NCBI GenBank assembly: GCA_049116335.1
Contig: JAGDYZ010000003.1
Span: 310,001-374,000, forward strand
DNA from: CANMIH01 sp049116335
GTDB lineage: Bacteria; Pseudomonadota; Alphaproteobacteria; Rhodobacterales; Rhodobacteraceae
Direction: 5' to 3'
Length of the DNA: 64,000 nt
The notes beneath the pieces were generated by a model. It was not told the origin of the DNA, did not search any database, and saw only the letters and a list, made by a program, of their open reading frames with translations. This document shows positions 7,587 to 15,581 of this stretch, piece after piece. The stretch's first letter is position 1. Every line of letters begins with the position of its first letter. The position numbers and the translations under genes are program-made.

Positions 7587-8893
7587 ACAAACCGATCCTG
7601 CGCAAACTGCGTTGCGCCGTTTATACACGAAAATCCAGCGAGGAAGGTCTCGAGCAGGAATTCAACTCGCTCCATGCCCAACGCGAAGCGTGCGAAGCTT
7701 ACATCGCGAGCCAACGCTCCGAGGGTTGGGTGGTGCTCCGCGAACAATATGACGACGGCGGCGTCTCCGGCGGCACATTGGAGCGCCCAGGCCTCAAAGC
7801 TCTGATGCAGGATATCGAGGACGGCCTGGTCGACGTGGTCGTGGTCTACAAGATCGACCGTCTCAGCCGCTCGCTGGCGGATTTTGCCAAGCTGGTTGAG
7901 ATATTCGACCGGACCGGCGTCACCTTTGTGTCCGTCACCCAGCAGTTCAACACGACGACCTCGATGGGGCGGCTGACACTGAACATCCTACTCAGCTTCG
8001 CCCAGTTCGAACGCGAAGTGACCGCCGAACGAATCCGCGACAAGTTTGCCGCCAGCCGCAAGAAGGGAATCTGGATGGGCGGTGTGCCGCCCTACGGTTA
8101 CCGCGTCGAAAATCGAAAGCTGATCATCGATGAGGAAAAGGCCGAGCATGTCCGTTGGATTTTCGCCCGGTTTATTGAAATCGGTTCAGCCACAGAGCTT
8201 GCGCGGCAACTCGATCGGCGCAGACTGCGAACGCCCAACGGAAACAGGATGGACAAGAAGTATCTGTATCGGCTGCTTAAAAATCGCGCCTATATCGGCG
8301 AGGCCGTACACAAAGGTGAGAGCTACCCTGGAGAGCATGAGCCGATCCTTGAGCAGGACACATGGGACAAGGTCCATACGATCCTACAGGAAAGCCCTCG
8401 CACGCGTGCGAACAAGACGCGGGCAAACACACCAGCGCTGCTGAAAGGCTTGCTCTACGGCCCCGATGGGGCGGCGTTCTCTCCGACCCACACGCGTCGG
8501 CGTGGTAAGCTTTATCGATACTACGTCAGTCAGACCGTATTGAAGCATGGTGCAGGATCTTGCCCGATCGGCCGAGTGCCCGCCGGAGAAATCGAAAGCG
8601 CCGTCATTGAACAACTGAGGGTCGTGTTCCGCCAACCGGAAATCGTTGCAGGCACATGGAAAGCGGCCTGCGAACAGTCCAGCGAGATTTCTGAGGCTGA
8701 CGCGCGCAGCGCACTCATGCAACTCGACCCACTTTGGGACGAACTGTTCCCAGGCGAACAGGCGCGCATTTTGGGGCTGATTGTCGAACGCGTCGATATC
8801 GAGGAAGCCGGCATCAACGTGCGGCTCAGAGTGGATGGGTTGACGAACCTTACCCGCGAAATGCCCGTCAACCACGCGGAGGCAGCGGAATGA
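7583..8893 (+). CDS. Serine recombinase (large resolvase/invertase family)
   Basis: The 436-residue protein starts at the ATG after CAGGAGGCGG. The longer open frame from 7475 lies inside the DUF2924 gene. The N-terminal resolvase domain has YTRKS at residues 14-18, giving the nucleophile Ser18 and catalytic Arg16, and IDRLSRSLADF. A recombinase domain follows (GVPPYGYRVENRKL ... NRAYIGEAVHKGE). The zinc-ribbon region (about 280-330) keeps only one clear Cys (GAGSCPIG), so metal binding may be lost. A C-terminal helical part ends around residue 435. It would catalyse DNA strand exchange at short recombination sites. It is intact and probably active. Confidence 0.93.
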   Translation: MNKPILRKLRCAVYTRKSSEEGLEQEFNSLHAQREACEAYIASQRSEGWVVLREQYDDGGVSGGTLERPGLKALMQDIEDGLVDVVVVYKIDRLSRSLADFAKLVEIFDRTGVTFVSVTQQFNTTTSMGRLTLNILLSFAQFEREVTAERIRDKFAASRKKGIWMGGVPPYGYRVENRKLIIDEEKAEHVRWIFARFIEIGSATELARQLDRRRLRTPNGNRMDKKYLYRLLKNRAYIGEAVHKGESYPGEHEPILEQDTWDKVHTILQESPRTRANKTRANTPALLKGLLYGPDGAAFSPTHTRRRGKLYRYYVSQTVLKHGAGSCPIGRVPAGEIESAVIEQLRVVFRQPEIVAGTWKAACEQSSEISEADARSALMQLDPLWDELFPGEQARILGLIVERVDIEEAGINVRLRVDGLTNLTREMPVNHAEAAE

Positions 8894-9306
8894 CCAGAAA
8901 CGCCTCCAATCCCAATACCATAACTGTCAGGGTCCCGTTTCGCGTTGTAAAACGCGGCGGGCGCAAAGAAGTCCAACTCCCAGAAGGCGCCTCAATCCCG
9001 AGGAGAACAGACAATACGCTCGTCAAAGCCCTTGCCCGCGCATTCCGTTGGAAACGGATGATCGAGTCCGGCGAGTTCGCATCGATTTCTGAACTTGCCG
9101 CAAAGGAGGGGATCGCCTTTACCTACATGGCACGTTTGATGCGGTTGTCATTACTGGCGCCAGATATGGTCGATGCCATCGTTGACGGTCGACAGCCAGC
9201 GAACGTCACGCTTGCAAATCTGATGGATCCATTCCCGCTGGAATGGAAGGAGCAACGAATGGCGCTAACCCAAGAGCGAGGCGAGAGCCGCAACGATCAT
9301 CTGTAA
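8890..9306 (+). CDS. Helix-turn-helix protein of the recombinase cassette
   Basis: The 138-residue protein starts MTRNASNPNTITVRVPF at an ATG overlapping the recombinase stop by 4 bp. A helix-turn-helix lies at about 70-105 (ISELAAKEGIAFTYMARLMRLSLLAPDMVDAI), similar to the KorB/ParB-type DNA-binding helix. The N-terminal part is basic. It could be an accessory DNA-binding factor for the recombinase or a repressor of the cassette. The assignment rests on the visible motif and the fixed gene order. Confidence 0.75.
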   Translation: MTRNASNPNTITVRVPFRVVKRGGRKEVQLPEGASIPRRTDNTLVKALARAFRWKRMIESGEFASISELAAKEGIAFTYMARLMRLSLLAPDMVDAIVDGRQPANVTLANLMDPFPLEWKEQRMALTQERGESRNDHL

Positions 9307-9345
9307 GGCGTCGAGGACTGGACGGCCTGGCCTTCAAAGGTCGGG

Positions 9346-9600
9346 TTACTCCGCCTGTTCGGGCCGACTTTTTGCAAACATTGCGGCAAGAGCGTCTCCG
9401 GCTCGAGCCAAGCCTTCATCGGTCAAGGTGAGCGATTTTGCCTTACCGCTCGGATCGTGGATCAGCCCCTTCGCATGAAGACGATCCGTTATTTCCCAGT
9501 CGATCCCTTTCCAAACACGATTCACGTCATGTAGCGTCAAGCTGAGTATGGCGAGCGCCGCATCGTCAAGCCGGTCGGTATCGAGTTCAAATTCTGCCAT
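9346..9600 (-). CDS. DUF6429 family protein
   Basis: The 84-residue acidic protein has the family pattern DAALAILSLTLHD ... RVWKGIDWEITDRLHAKGLIHDPSGKAKSLTLTDEGL. It looks like a small winged-helix-like module, and such proteins are widespread singletons in mobile regions. CGGAGGTCC lies just before the ATG. It faces the recombinase cassette convergently, 40 bp away. A LexA-like box lies about 90 bp upstream of its start. Function unknown. Confidence 0.8.
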   Translation of the reverse strand: MAEFELDTDRLDDAALAILSLTLHDVNRVWKGIDWEITDRLHAKGLIHDPSGKAKSLTLTDEGLARAGDALAAMFAKSRPEQAE

Positions 9601-9951
9601 TTTGGACCTCCGTTCACCTCAAAATGGTCAAAAACACAAGGTTTCTCAATCTGGCCGCCGAAATGTGGTGCCATCCGCTACAGAGAAATGTTCGATCTCC
9701 GTTCCATAGAAAAACAAATCTCTGGCGTCGAAGTGCTTAGCGGAGAACGAAAATTGTTAAGCAATTACGTATAGTTAACGGCATTACACCTTATCGAGCC
9801 AGTCGAGAGGTACAGAGAAAATGGGGCTGGAGAGAGCAATATCAATCACGGCGTGGGCCGAAGCAGTGCAGAGCACCACGGCCATAACCCTCTAAAATAA
9901 CGGAAAATTCTGGCTACGATTGTGGGCAGAGAAAGGTTTGCCCAAGGTAGG
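9601..9951. other. Gene-free stretch between DUF6429 gene and tRNA-Ser
   Basis: No credible coding region. The stretch is noticeably more A+T-rich than its surroundings, holds the second LexA-like box (9690-9704), and ends directly at the 3-prime end of the tRNA-Ser gene. It is a candidate edge of the mobile region, but I see no duplicated tRNA end in the window. Confidence 0.6.
9690..9704. promoter_or_regulatory. Second LexA-like box (GTTC-N7-GTTC)
   Basis: GTTCGATCTCCGTTC fits the alphaproteobacterial SOS consensus. It lies about 90 bp upstream of the DUF6429 start, but I cannot place a convincing -10/-35 pair around it, so the controlled gene is uncertain. Confidence 0.45.
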
Positions 9952-10041
9952 TGGCGGAGCGGAAGGGATTCGAACCCTCGAGACGGTCTCCCGCCTACAC
10001 ACTTTCCAGGCGTGCGCCTTCGACCACTCGGCCACCGCTCC
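9952..10041 (-). tRNA. tRNA-Ser (anticodon GGA)
   Basis: Read leftwards, the sequence begins GGAGCGGTGGCCGAGTGG and has an anticodon loop C-T-GGA-A-A. It also has the long variable arm typical of class II tRNAs, a T-loop GGTTCGAATCC and a closing acceptor stem CCGCTCC followed by G and an encoded CCA. Length is 90 nt. Its 3-prime end points at the mobile region, the usual orientation for a tRNA used as an integration site. Confidence 0.96.
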
Positions 10042-10066
10042 GCTGACCCGTTTAGCGGAAAGAGCA

Positions 10067-10098
10067 GGGGGGCTGCAAGTCGAAACCCGCAGCCCCCC
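10067..10098. terminator. Strong hairpin between kpsE-like gene and tRNA-Ser
   Basis: A perfect 10-bp stem (GGGGGGCTGC / GCAGCCCCCC) with a 12-base loop lies just after the stop of the KpsE-like gene on the minus strand. There is no long T run, so termination is likely but not certain. Confidence 0.55.
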
Positions 10099-10126
10099 AC
10101 AACTTAGTTGTAAAGATTGTCTGACC

Positions 10127-11818
10127 TTAACCCGAAACCTGTTCCCGTAGGATCGATGCGGTCAGGGATACCATCAGATAGGCCCCTGCAAAGACCAAGA
10201 AAGCCAGAATGGTGTTTTCAAAGCTGCGGGGATAGGCGGGGTCTTCTGACACCACGGGTTCAACCGAGGTAGTGAGGTACCGAGCCTGCGTCGCCGCTTC
10301 CCGACGGGCTGATTCGAGCGATTGCAGAGCGGTTTGCAGCATCAGATCGCGTGTGGCCAAGTCAGCTTGGGCCAGCTGGATCTGCGCGGCTTTCTCTGCC
10401 AGAGACCCTTCGCCTGTCGTCGCACTGATCATGCGGGTGTTGAGCGTTTGCAGAAGGGTTTCCAGCCGGCGGATGTCACCACGGGCGCCGTCCACTTTGG
10501 CGCGGTTGGGCCGGGCATTGTCCAGCAGGGCCTGAAGCTGAAGCTTCTTCTCCTGAAACTGAAGCTCGTAGGTGTTGATTTGCGAGCGCAGTGCCGCAAT
10601 CTGAGCTTCGGGATCAACCGCATTGCCTTCCTGCTGCAGGCGGACAAGGCGTTCCTGGGCTGTGCGACGGGCCTGTTCTGCATCATTCAACCCATGTTCG
10701 GCGTCCTGAACGGCATTGGATCGTTTGCGCAGAGAGAGATTGTCGACACGTTCTTCCGCATAGCCAATCAACGCCTGGCTGATCCGCTTGGCCAGTTCCG
10801 GATCTGCAGCGATCACTTCCATTTTGATCACGCCCTCGGTGGGGTCAAAGCCGATCACCACATGGCGTTTATAAAGCTTATACGCCTCTTCATTGGAGGG
10901 ATTCGGTTCAAGGCGCTGAATTGGATCAATGACATCGCTGCTGAAGTGATCTTTAAAGCCTTCATCTTCGTCCAGCCGCAGCATGGCGTCTTTGGATTGC
11001 AGATAGCTTTGAACCGCGATGGCATCGGTTGCTGTTGCAAAGGGCGAACCGGCAAACAGGCCACCGGCAGCGCTTCCGCCCCCGTCATTTTTGATGATCA
11101 GGAATTCGGATTTGGTCGAATACATCGGTGTGGCAACGGCATAGAAGTAATACCCAGCGATAATCGCAGGCAGAAAAACAAAGGCCGCCAGACGGGCCAT
11201 CAGCAAGATCATCTTCCGGCGACGGCGCTTGGCGATCTCCATCTGGATTTGACGAATTTCAGCGGCGCGTCGGTCTGCCGGGTTTGTGACTTCGGTAGAG
11301 GGAAGCTGTTGTTTTTTGTCGGCGGGAACCGTCTGAGGCAACTGCATGCGGGGCTGCGGTTTTCTGGCACCTGCAGCAGTGCTTTCCGGCTTCACCAGTT
11401 CAAGCATATTGGTCCGCTGGAACGGGTCGATGCCCTTGGCACGCAGCAGGCGCACCGCGTCGAAATCGGATGTTGGTGACAGACCATGTTTGTGGGCGAC
11501 ACGCCGTGCCATACGCAATTGGCGACCTGTCAGGCCCTCTTGGCGCACGGCGTCGATATCCACGTCGGACGCAACCTGTTTGGCAGAACTCACCTCACCT
11601 GAGCGCGGCGCGTCAGGCTGAGCGGGCGCGGCAGGCCGCTGAGGGGCCGCCGGGCGTTCAGCCGCAGGCGTCTTCGGCTGAGCAGGCGGCTGAGCAGGCG
11701 GCTGAGGCTGCGCATGAGACGCAGGCTGCTGCGGGGCTTGGCCTTCGGCGGCGAAAGCGGCTTCTGCGGCAGGCGAACGCCGGATACGGAACTTTTTAGC
11801 CTTGGGTTTCGTAGTCAT
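10127..11818 (-). CDS. Capsule polysaccharide export inner-membrane protein (KpsE-like, polysaccharide co-polymerase type)
   Basis: The 563-residue protein starts at an ATG inside the end of the KpsT-like gene (23-bp overlap); the frame upstream is shadow. The first 85 residues are rich in Pro, Gln and Ala. A small helical module follows (GLTGRQLRMARRVAHKHGL, about 95-135). Membrane segment 1 is at about 203-226, then comes a long periplasmic region with coiled coils (about 380-500), and membrane segment 2 is near the C-terminus. Two membrane helices flanking a coiled periplasmic domain is the KpsE/Wza-partner layout. With KpsT it would energise and span capsule export. The cytoplasmic Pro-rich extension is longer than in classic KpsE. 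Confidence 0.8.
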   Translation of the reverse strand: MTTKPKAKKFRIRRSPAAEAAFAAEGQAPQQPASHAQPQPPAQPPAQPKTPAAERPAAPQRPAAPAQPDAPRSGEVSSAKQVASDVDIDAVRQEGLTGRQLRMARRVAHKHGLSPTSDFDAVRLLRAKGIDPFQRTNMLELVKPESTAAGARKPQPRMQLPQTVPADKKQQLPSTEVTNPADRRAAEIRQIQMEIAKRRRRKMILLMARLAAFVFLPAIIAGYYFYAVATPMYSTKSEFLIIKNDGGGSAAGGLFAGSPFATATDAIAVQSYLQSKDAMLRLDEDEGFKDHFSSDVIDPIQRLEPNPSNEEAYKLYKRHVVIGFDPTEGVIKMEVIAADPELAKRISQALIGYAEERVDNLSLRKRSNAVQDAEHGLNDAEQARRTAQERLVRLQQEGNAVDPEAQIAALRSQINTYELQFQEKKLQLQALLDNARPNRAKVDGARGDIRRLETLLQTLNTRMISATTGEGSLAEKAAQIQLAQADLATRDLMLQTALQSLESARREAATQARYLTTSVEPVVSEDPAYPRSFENTILAFLVFAGAYLMVSLTASILREQVSG

Positions 11819-12455
11819 AGAGCTGTTTCGCTTCTTCCAAGGTATCAAACATGTGCAATTTGCCATCCAGGAGAACGGCGGCCTTGCGGGCGAATTTTTC
11901 GAGGATCTTCGGCTGGTGTGAGACAATGATGATTGTCGTTGTGCGCAACCGTTCGGCCAGAACCTCACCGGCCTTTTTGTTGAACTCGGCATCCGTCGAG
12001 TTCGGCATGCCTTCGTCGATCAGATAAATGTCGAAATCCAGCGCGAGCATCAGAGAAAACGTGAAACGCGCGCGCATGCCAGAGGAATAGGTGCCGATGG
12101 GCTGATCGAAGTATTCCTTCAATCCACACAGCCACCGGCAAAAGGATTCAACATAGTCGGGATCCAGCCCATACATCTTGGCGATGAAGCGGGCGTTTTC
12201 TCTGGCGGAGATCTTAGGGATCACACCGCCCATAAACCCAAGTGGAAAGGAGACGTTACAACTACGGCGCACTTCACCCTCGTCCGGCTTTTCCAGACCC
12301 GCCATCATTTTGATCATGGTGGTCTTGCCGGTGCCGTTGGGCGCGAGGATTCCAAGAGACTCGCCCAGATCCACGCGGAAAGAGGCCCGATCAAGGATCA
12401 CCTTACGCTGTGTGCCTGTCCAGAAGGACTTGCTGACCATGTCGAACTCTAACAT
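11796..12455 (-). CDS. Capsule export ABC transporter ATPase (KpsT-like)
   Basis: The 219-residue protein starts at MLEFDMVSKSF, with GGGGAAA ahead. An upstream in-frame start 7 codons earlier is less well placed. Walker A is APNGTGKT at 38-45, with Ala-Pro in place of the usual Gly-Arg, the signature region reads YSSGMRARF, and Walker B is DIYLIDEGM. Length and motif spacing match KpsT/Wzt-like ATPases of ABC-2 polysaccharide exporters. It is the first gene of a two-gene unit with the KpsE-like protein. The membrane partner KpsM is not in the window. Confidence 0.85.
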   Translation of the reverse strand: MLEFDMVSKSFWTGTQRKVILDRASFRVDLGESLGILAPNGTGKTTMIKMMAGLEKPDEGEVRRSCNVSFPLGFMGGVIPKISARENARFIAKMYGLDPDYVESFCRWLCGLKEYFDQPIGTYSSGMRARFTFSLMLALDFDIYLIDEGMPNSTDAEFNKKAGEVLAERLRTTTIIIVSHQPKILEKFARKAAVLLDGKLHMFDTLEEAKQLYDYETQG

Positions 12456-12560
12456 TGGGTTTCCCCGAATCTGCACGTTGTTGCCACTTTGGGTTCACCC
12501 TCTGAAGTAGGCGGTGATTGGGGCTAGATTATGACCCGATCAGGAAACAAAAGCAAAGAA

Positions 12561-12576
12561 GGCCCCGATTGGGGCC
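12561..12576 (-). terminator. Terminator of nhaA
   Basis: GGCCCC-gatt-GGGGCC forms a perfect 6-bp stem 30 bp after the nhaA stop. Read leftwards it is followed by a T-rich stretch (TTCTTTGCTTTTG). Confidence 0.65.
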
Positions 12577-12605
12577 CACTTCGTAAACAGTCTTTAAAGG
12601 TTGGA

Positions 12606-13889
12606 TCACAGATCCTGCTTTTCGACCCGCGTGACTTTACCAGCGATAATGGAAACAATCGCGGCGGCAAAGCTGAACAGCGCGCCCATTTTGGCAGCAT
12701 CCTGCACCGGTCCCGCGTCAAAGGCGACCGTCGCCACGAAGAGCGAAACGGTAAAGCCGATTGCAGCAACAAAACCGATGACCACAAGGTCAATCAAGCG
12801 CATGCCCTGAGGTATGCCAAGCTTGAGTGGAACCGCTGCAATCCAGCCCATGATGAAGATACCGATGGGTTTCCCGATCAACAGGCCTGCCAGAACCAAC
12901 CAGGTCGCGTCGCCCATGGACGAAAACTCGACCCCAGCATTCAAGAGGCCAAAGAAGAAGAGCACGATCTCAACCGGGTGTTTCAGGGCGTGCTCGATGG
13001 TGTTGAGCAGGTCATGCAGATGCGTTTCGGCTTCACTGAAGATACCAAAGGACCGATCCGCATGCGGGATGGTTGGCACAATCGGCAGAAGGCCCAGTGC
13101 AGGGTGTAGGCCGGACATCATAAAGCCATACCAGCTGGCACAGGCCGCAAGCAGGTAGGGCCAAAAGGTCAGAGTTTTGCGCACCCATGTCGAATTGGGT
13201 CGGTCCTGCCTATGACGGTCCATACGACGGGGCAGCCAGTTGGCGAGCACAAAGACACCGACTGCGGCGACAAGCGAGAGTAGGAGCCATTCCGGTGCAA
13301 GCTCACCCGACGGGTAGAAGATGGCGAGAATGATCAGGCCTGCAGCGTCATCGGCAATGGCCAGAAGCAGCAGGAAGCGCACCGCGGGGTGACCTGCACC
13401 AAACACAAGGCGGCCTACAAGATAGCTAAAGGCGATGTCTGTGGCCGTTGGGATGGCCCAGCCATTGGCCACGGCATTGTAGGTGTCCGACCCGAGGAAC
13501 AATGCCAAACCCAAATACACGCCAATGGGGCCAAACATACCGCCCGCTGTCGCAAACAAAGGCGTCGCAGCCCGCTTGCCGCGCAGGGACCCGTTTTTGA
13601 GAATAACTGCTTCCCAAACTTCTTTTGCGGCGATCCCAAAGAAGAAGGCCATCAAGAGGTCATTGACAAGATAATGGAGCGTGAGCGTGCGATGTCCGTC
13701 ATGCAGATGCCCGATGGGCGCATGATCCCAGATCACAAACTCAACAAAGTGGTGGTAGGCATTGGCCCAATAATGGGGATCCCCGGCAACTGGGGAAAGT
13801 ACATCCATATTCGCCCAGATCAACGCGGTCACAGCCCCGATGATCAGCAGGAGAGAATAGTTCGTCAGGAAATTCCAGACACGATACAT
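12606..13889 (-). CDS. nhaA: Na+/H+ antiporter NhaA
   Basis: The 427-residue protein starts MYRVWNF after a GAGGAGGCCCC site; the 44 residues upstream in frame are not typical. It has about 11-12 hydrophobic segments. The key residues are visible: PTATDIAFS with Asp151 and the Asp180-Asp181 pair in LLAIADDAAGLIIL, equivalent to Asp133 and Asp163/164 of E. coli NhaA. It exchanges Na+ for H+ across the inner membrane for pH and salt homeostasis, fitting a marine cell. It is longer than E. coli NhaA (388) because of extra residues in the central loop. Confidence 0.93.
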   Translation of the reverse strand: MYRVWNFLTNYSLLLIIGAVTALIWANMDVLSPVAGDPHYWANAYHHFVEFVIWDHAPIGHLHDGHRTLTLHYLVNDLLMAFFFGIAAKEVWEAVILKNGSLRGKRAATPLFATAGGMFGPIGVYLGLALFLGSDTYNAVANGWAIPTATDIAFSYLVGRLVFGAGHPAVRFLLLLAIADDAAGLIILAIFYPSGELAPEWLLLSLVAAVGVFVLANWLPRRMDRHRQDRPNSTWVRKTLTFWPYLLAACASWYGFMMSGLHPALGLLPIVPTIPHADRSFGIFSEAETHLHDLLNTIEHALKHPVEIVLFFFGLLNAGVEFSSMGDATWLVLAGLLIGKPIGIFIMGWIAAVPLKLGIPQGMRLIDLVVIGFVAAIGFTVSLFVATVAFDAGPVQDAAKMGALFSFAAAIVSIIAGKVTRVEKQDL

Positions 13890-14065
13890 GGGGCCTCCTC
13901 GGCATGTCGTTCTGTTTCTAAGTGCTGGATTTACCGAAAGCTGACTCACAGAGCAATGTTTGCCGACCCAACACGGATAACAATGGCTTGGGCGAGCTAT
14001 TTTTGTGCAGCTGGCGGGCAATGAGAGATGTGCCAGTGATCAATGTAGGATGCAACGCAAAGAAA

Positions 14066-14090
14066 ACCCCAGCGCGGGCAACGCGGGGGT
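14066..14090 (-). terminator. Probable terminator after the DUF318 permease
   Basis: ACCCCAGCG and CGCGGGGGT form a near-perfect stem (one mismatch) 20 bp after the permease stop. Read leftwards it is followed by TTTTCTTT. Confidence 0.6.
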
Positions 14091-14110
14091 GAATTTTGGT
14101 GGCTGACGTG

Positions 14111-15136
14111 TCAGGCCCAAAGGCTCCAGGCGAGGCCAGCCAGTACAGCGCCGGTCACTGCGAATGTCAGATAAGCGGCAAAGACACGAGGTTTGACCAA
14201 GGCCCAGACGGCGATTGCGGCGGGAATGCTGCTGACACCGCCAGCAATCATAAAGCTCATGGCCGCCCCCGGGGCCATGCCCATCGCCAAAAGCTCGTTG
14301 ACCAAAGGCACCGCCGCATAGCCATTGAGATAGGCGGGCATGCCGACAAAGGCGCCCAACAGGATTGGCATCATGCCAGAGCCGCCCAGAACCTGCGCCA
14401 CCAGCTCAGCGGGAATATAGCGCACCATCAAGGCTTCGATCACATAGGCCAGGGTCAGCCACTTCAGCAGGAACAAGGCATTGGTAAGCGCAGTATCCCG
14501 AAAGATCGCATTGCGCGGGCTCTCTTGCCAGAACGTCCACAGCGGCTTGCCCTCAAAGGGTTTCTTGGCACCGCAACCACAGCCCACCTGAGGTGTTTCC
14601 TTCAGCGGATCTGCAAAAACGGGGCTGGTTTTCAAAAGCTTGGTGCCAAAGCCACCGAGAATGCCGACGGACACGGCAGCCAGTACTTTCGCCAAGGCAA
14701 ACTCAAACCCAAGAATACCGGCAGTGATCGAAAACATGGCCGGATCCATAAGCGGCGAGGCCAGCCAGAAGGCCATCACCGCGCTCAGCGGCGCCCCCAC
14801 GGCCAGAAGTGCGGCAATAAACGGAATCACCTCGCAGGAGCAAAAAGGAGACAAACCTCCCAGGAAAGCCGCAAAGACGATCATACGTAGTTCATTGCCT
14901 TCAAAGGCCCGCGCCAGCAGGGTCTCAGCCCCCGTTGCTTTCAGATACGCCACGGCAAAGACCGCGAAGGCAATGAAAGGCAGGGTGCCCAGCAGCGCGC
15001 TCCAGGCAAAACTGACCACCGACATAAACTCAGCTGGGTCGAAAACCGCCACGGCGACGAGGATCAGCACGCTGGTTGCCCAGGCTTTTGAGATTTTGGG
15101 CCATCTGGGGCCCTGTCCTGATGTGACGTCAGCCAT
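14111..15136 (-). CDS. DUF318 / ArsP-like permease
   Basis: The 341-residue protein has about 8-9 membrane segments. The family-typical SPFCSCEVIPF (Cys99, Cys101) lies at the start of a membrane helix, and a CGCG cluster sits in the central loop near residue 186. Related proteins (ArsP) export trivalent organoarsenicals, and other members remain unassigned. The ArsR gene upstream overlaps it by 8 bp, so it is likely derepressed by a metal(loid) signal. The precise substrate is inferred only from family and regulator. Confidence 0.85.
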   Translation of the reverse strand: MADVTSGQGPRWPKISKAWATSVLILVAVAVFDPAEFMSVVSFAWSALLGTLPFIAFAVFAVAYLKATGAETLLARAFEGNELRMIVFAAFLGGLSPFCSCEVIPFIAALLAVGAPLSAVMAFWLASPLMDPAMFSITAGILGFEFALAKVLAAVSVGILGGFGTKLLKTSPVFADPLKETPQVGCGCGAKKPFEGKPLWTFWQESPRNAIFRDTALTNALFLLKWLTLAYVIEALMVRYIPAELVAQVLGGSGMMPILLGAFVGMPAYLNGYAAVPLVNELLAMGMAPGAAMSFMIAGGVSSIPAAIAVWALVKPRVFAAYLTFAVTGAVLAGLAWSLWA

Positions 15137-15473
15137 CGTTGTTCTCCTTTAGCTCACAGGTTTCATCTGCACAGCAATGGCGCAGCAAATATTCAGACAG
15201 CGCCTGAACCTCGGCGATGTCAGCACCAGCGCAGATCATGCTGCGCCCGTGTTTGGTCTGGGTCGCCAGTCCGGCGGCCGCGAGAATTTTAAGGTGATGG
15301 GTGAGCGTGGACCCGGTGATCCCGCTGCGCTCGCCCAGATCGCCCATGCTCAATCCCGACGGGGCAGCACGCACAAGCACGTGCAAAACCTGCAGGCGTT
15401 GCTCAGAACCAAGCGCGGCGAATTTTGAGGCGGCTGTTTCCAGTGTCAGGGTGGGGGTGTCTGTCATTTTCAT
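15129..15473 (-). CDS. ArsR-family metalloregulator
   Basis: The 114-residue protein starts MKMTDTPTLTLETAA; the in-frame extension to 15656 runs through A+T-rich leader and is not coding-like. It carries the winged helix-turn-helix SMGDLGERSGITGSTLTHHLKILAAAGL and a C-terminal HCCADETC cluster that could bind a thiophilic metal(loid). It overlaps the permease start by 8 bp, giving an autoregulated two-gene operon. Confidence 0.88.
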   Translation of the reverse strand: MKMTDTPTLTLETAASKFAALGSEQRLQVLHVLVRAAPSGLSMGDLGERSGITGSTLTHHLKILAAAGLATQTKHGRSMICAGADIAEVQALSEYLLRHCCADETCELKENNDG

Positions 15474-15485
15474 GATTCTGAAAAT

Positions 15486-15535
15486 ATCGAAATGATAGAA
15501 TTTGGCAAGGTTTATTTTGAAGATCATCGAAATGA
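15486..15535. promoter_or_regulatory. Candidate ArsR operator (paired direct repeats)
   Basis: ATCGAAATGA occurs twice, at 15486-15495 and 15526-15535, exactly 40 bp apart, in the 108-bp gap between the divergent arsR and uracil-DNA-glycosylase-like genes. The spacing equals about four helical turns, which would place two dimers on one face of the DNA. Confidence 0.45.
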
Positions 15536-15581
15536 AAAACATGTGCATGGAAAAGATGTGGGATCTGAATAGATTGAAGGC

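Noticed and set aside
9846..10150. Small open frames over the tRNA-Ser
   Set aside because: They translate the tRNA gene and its flanks.
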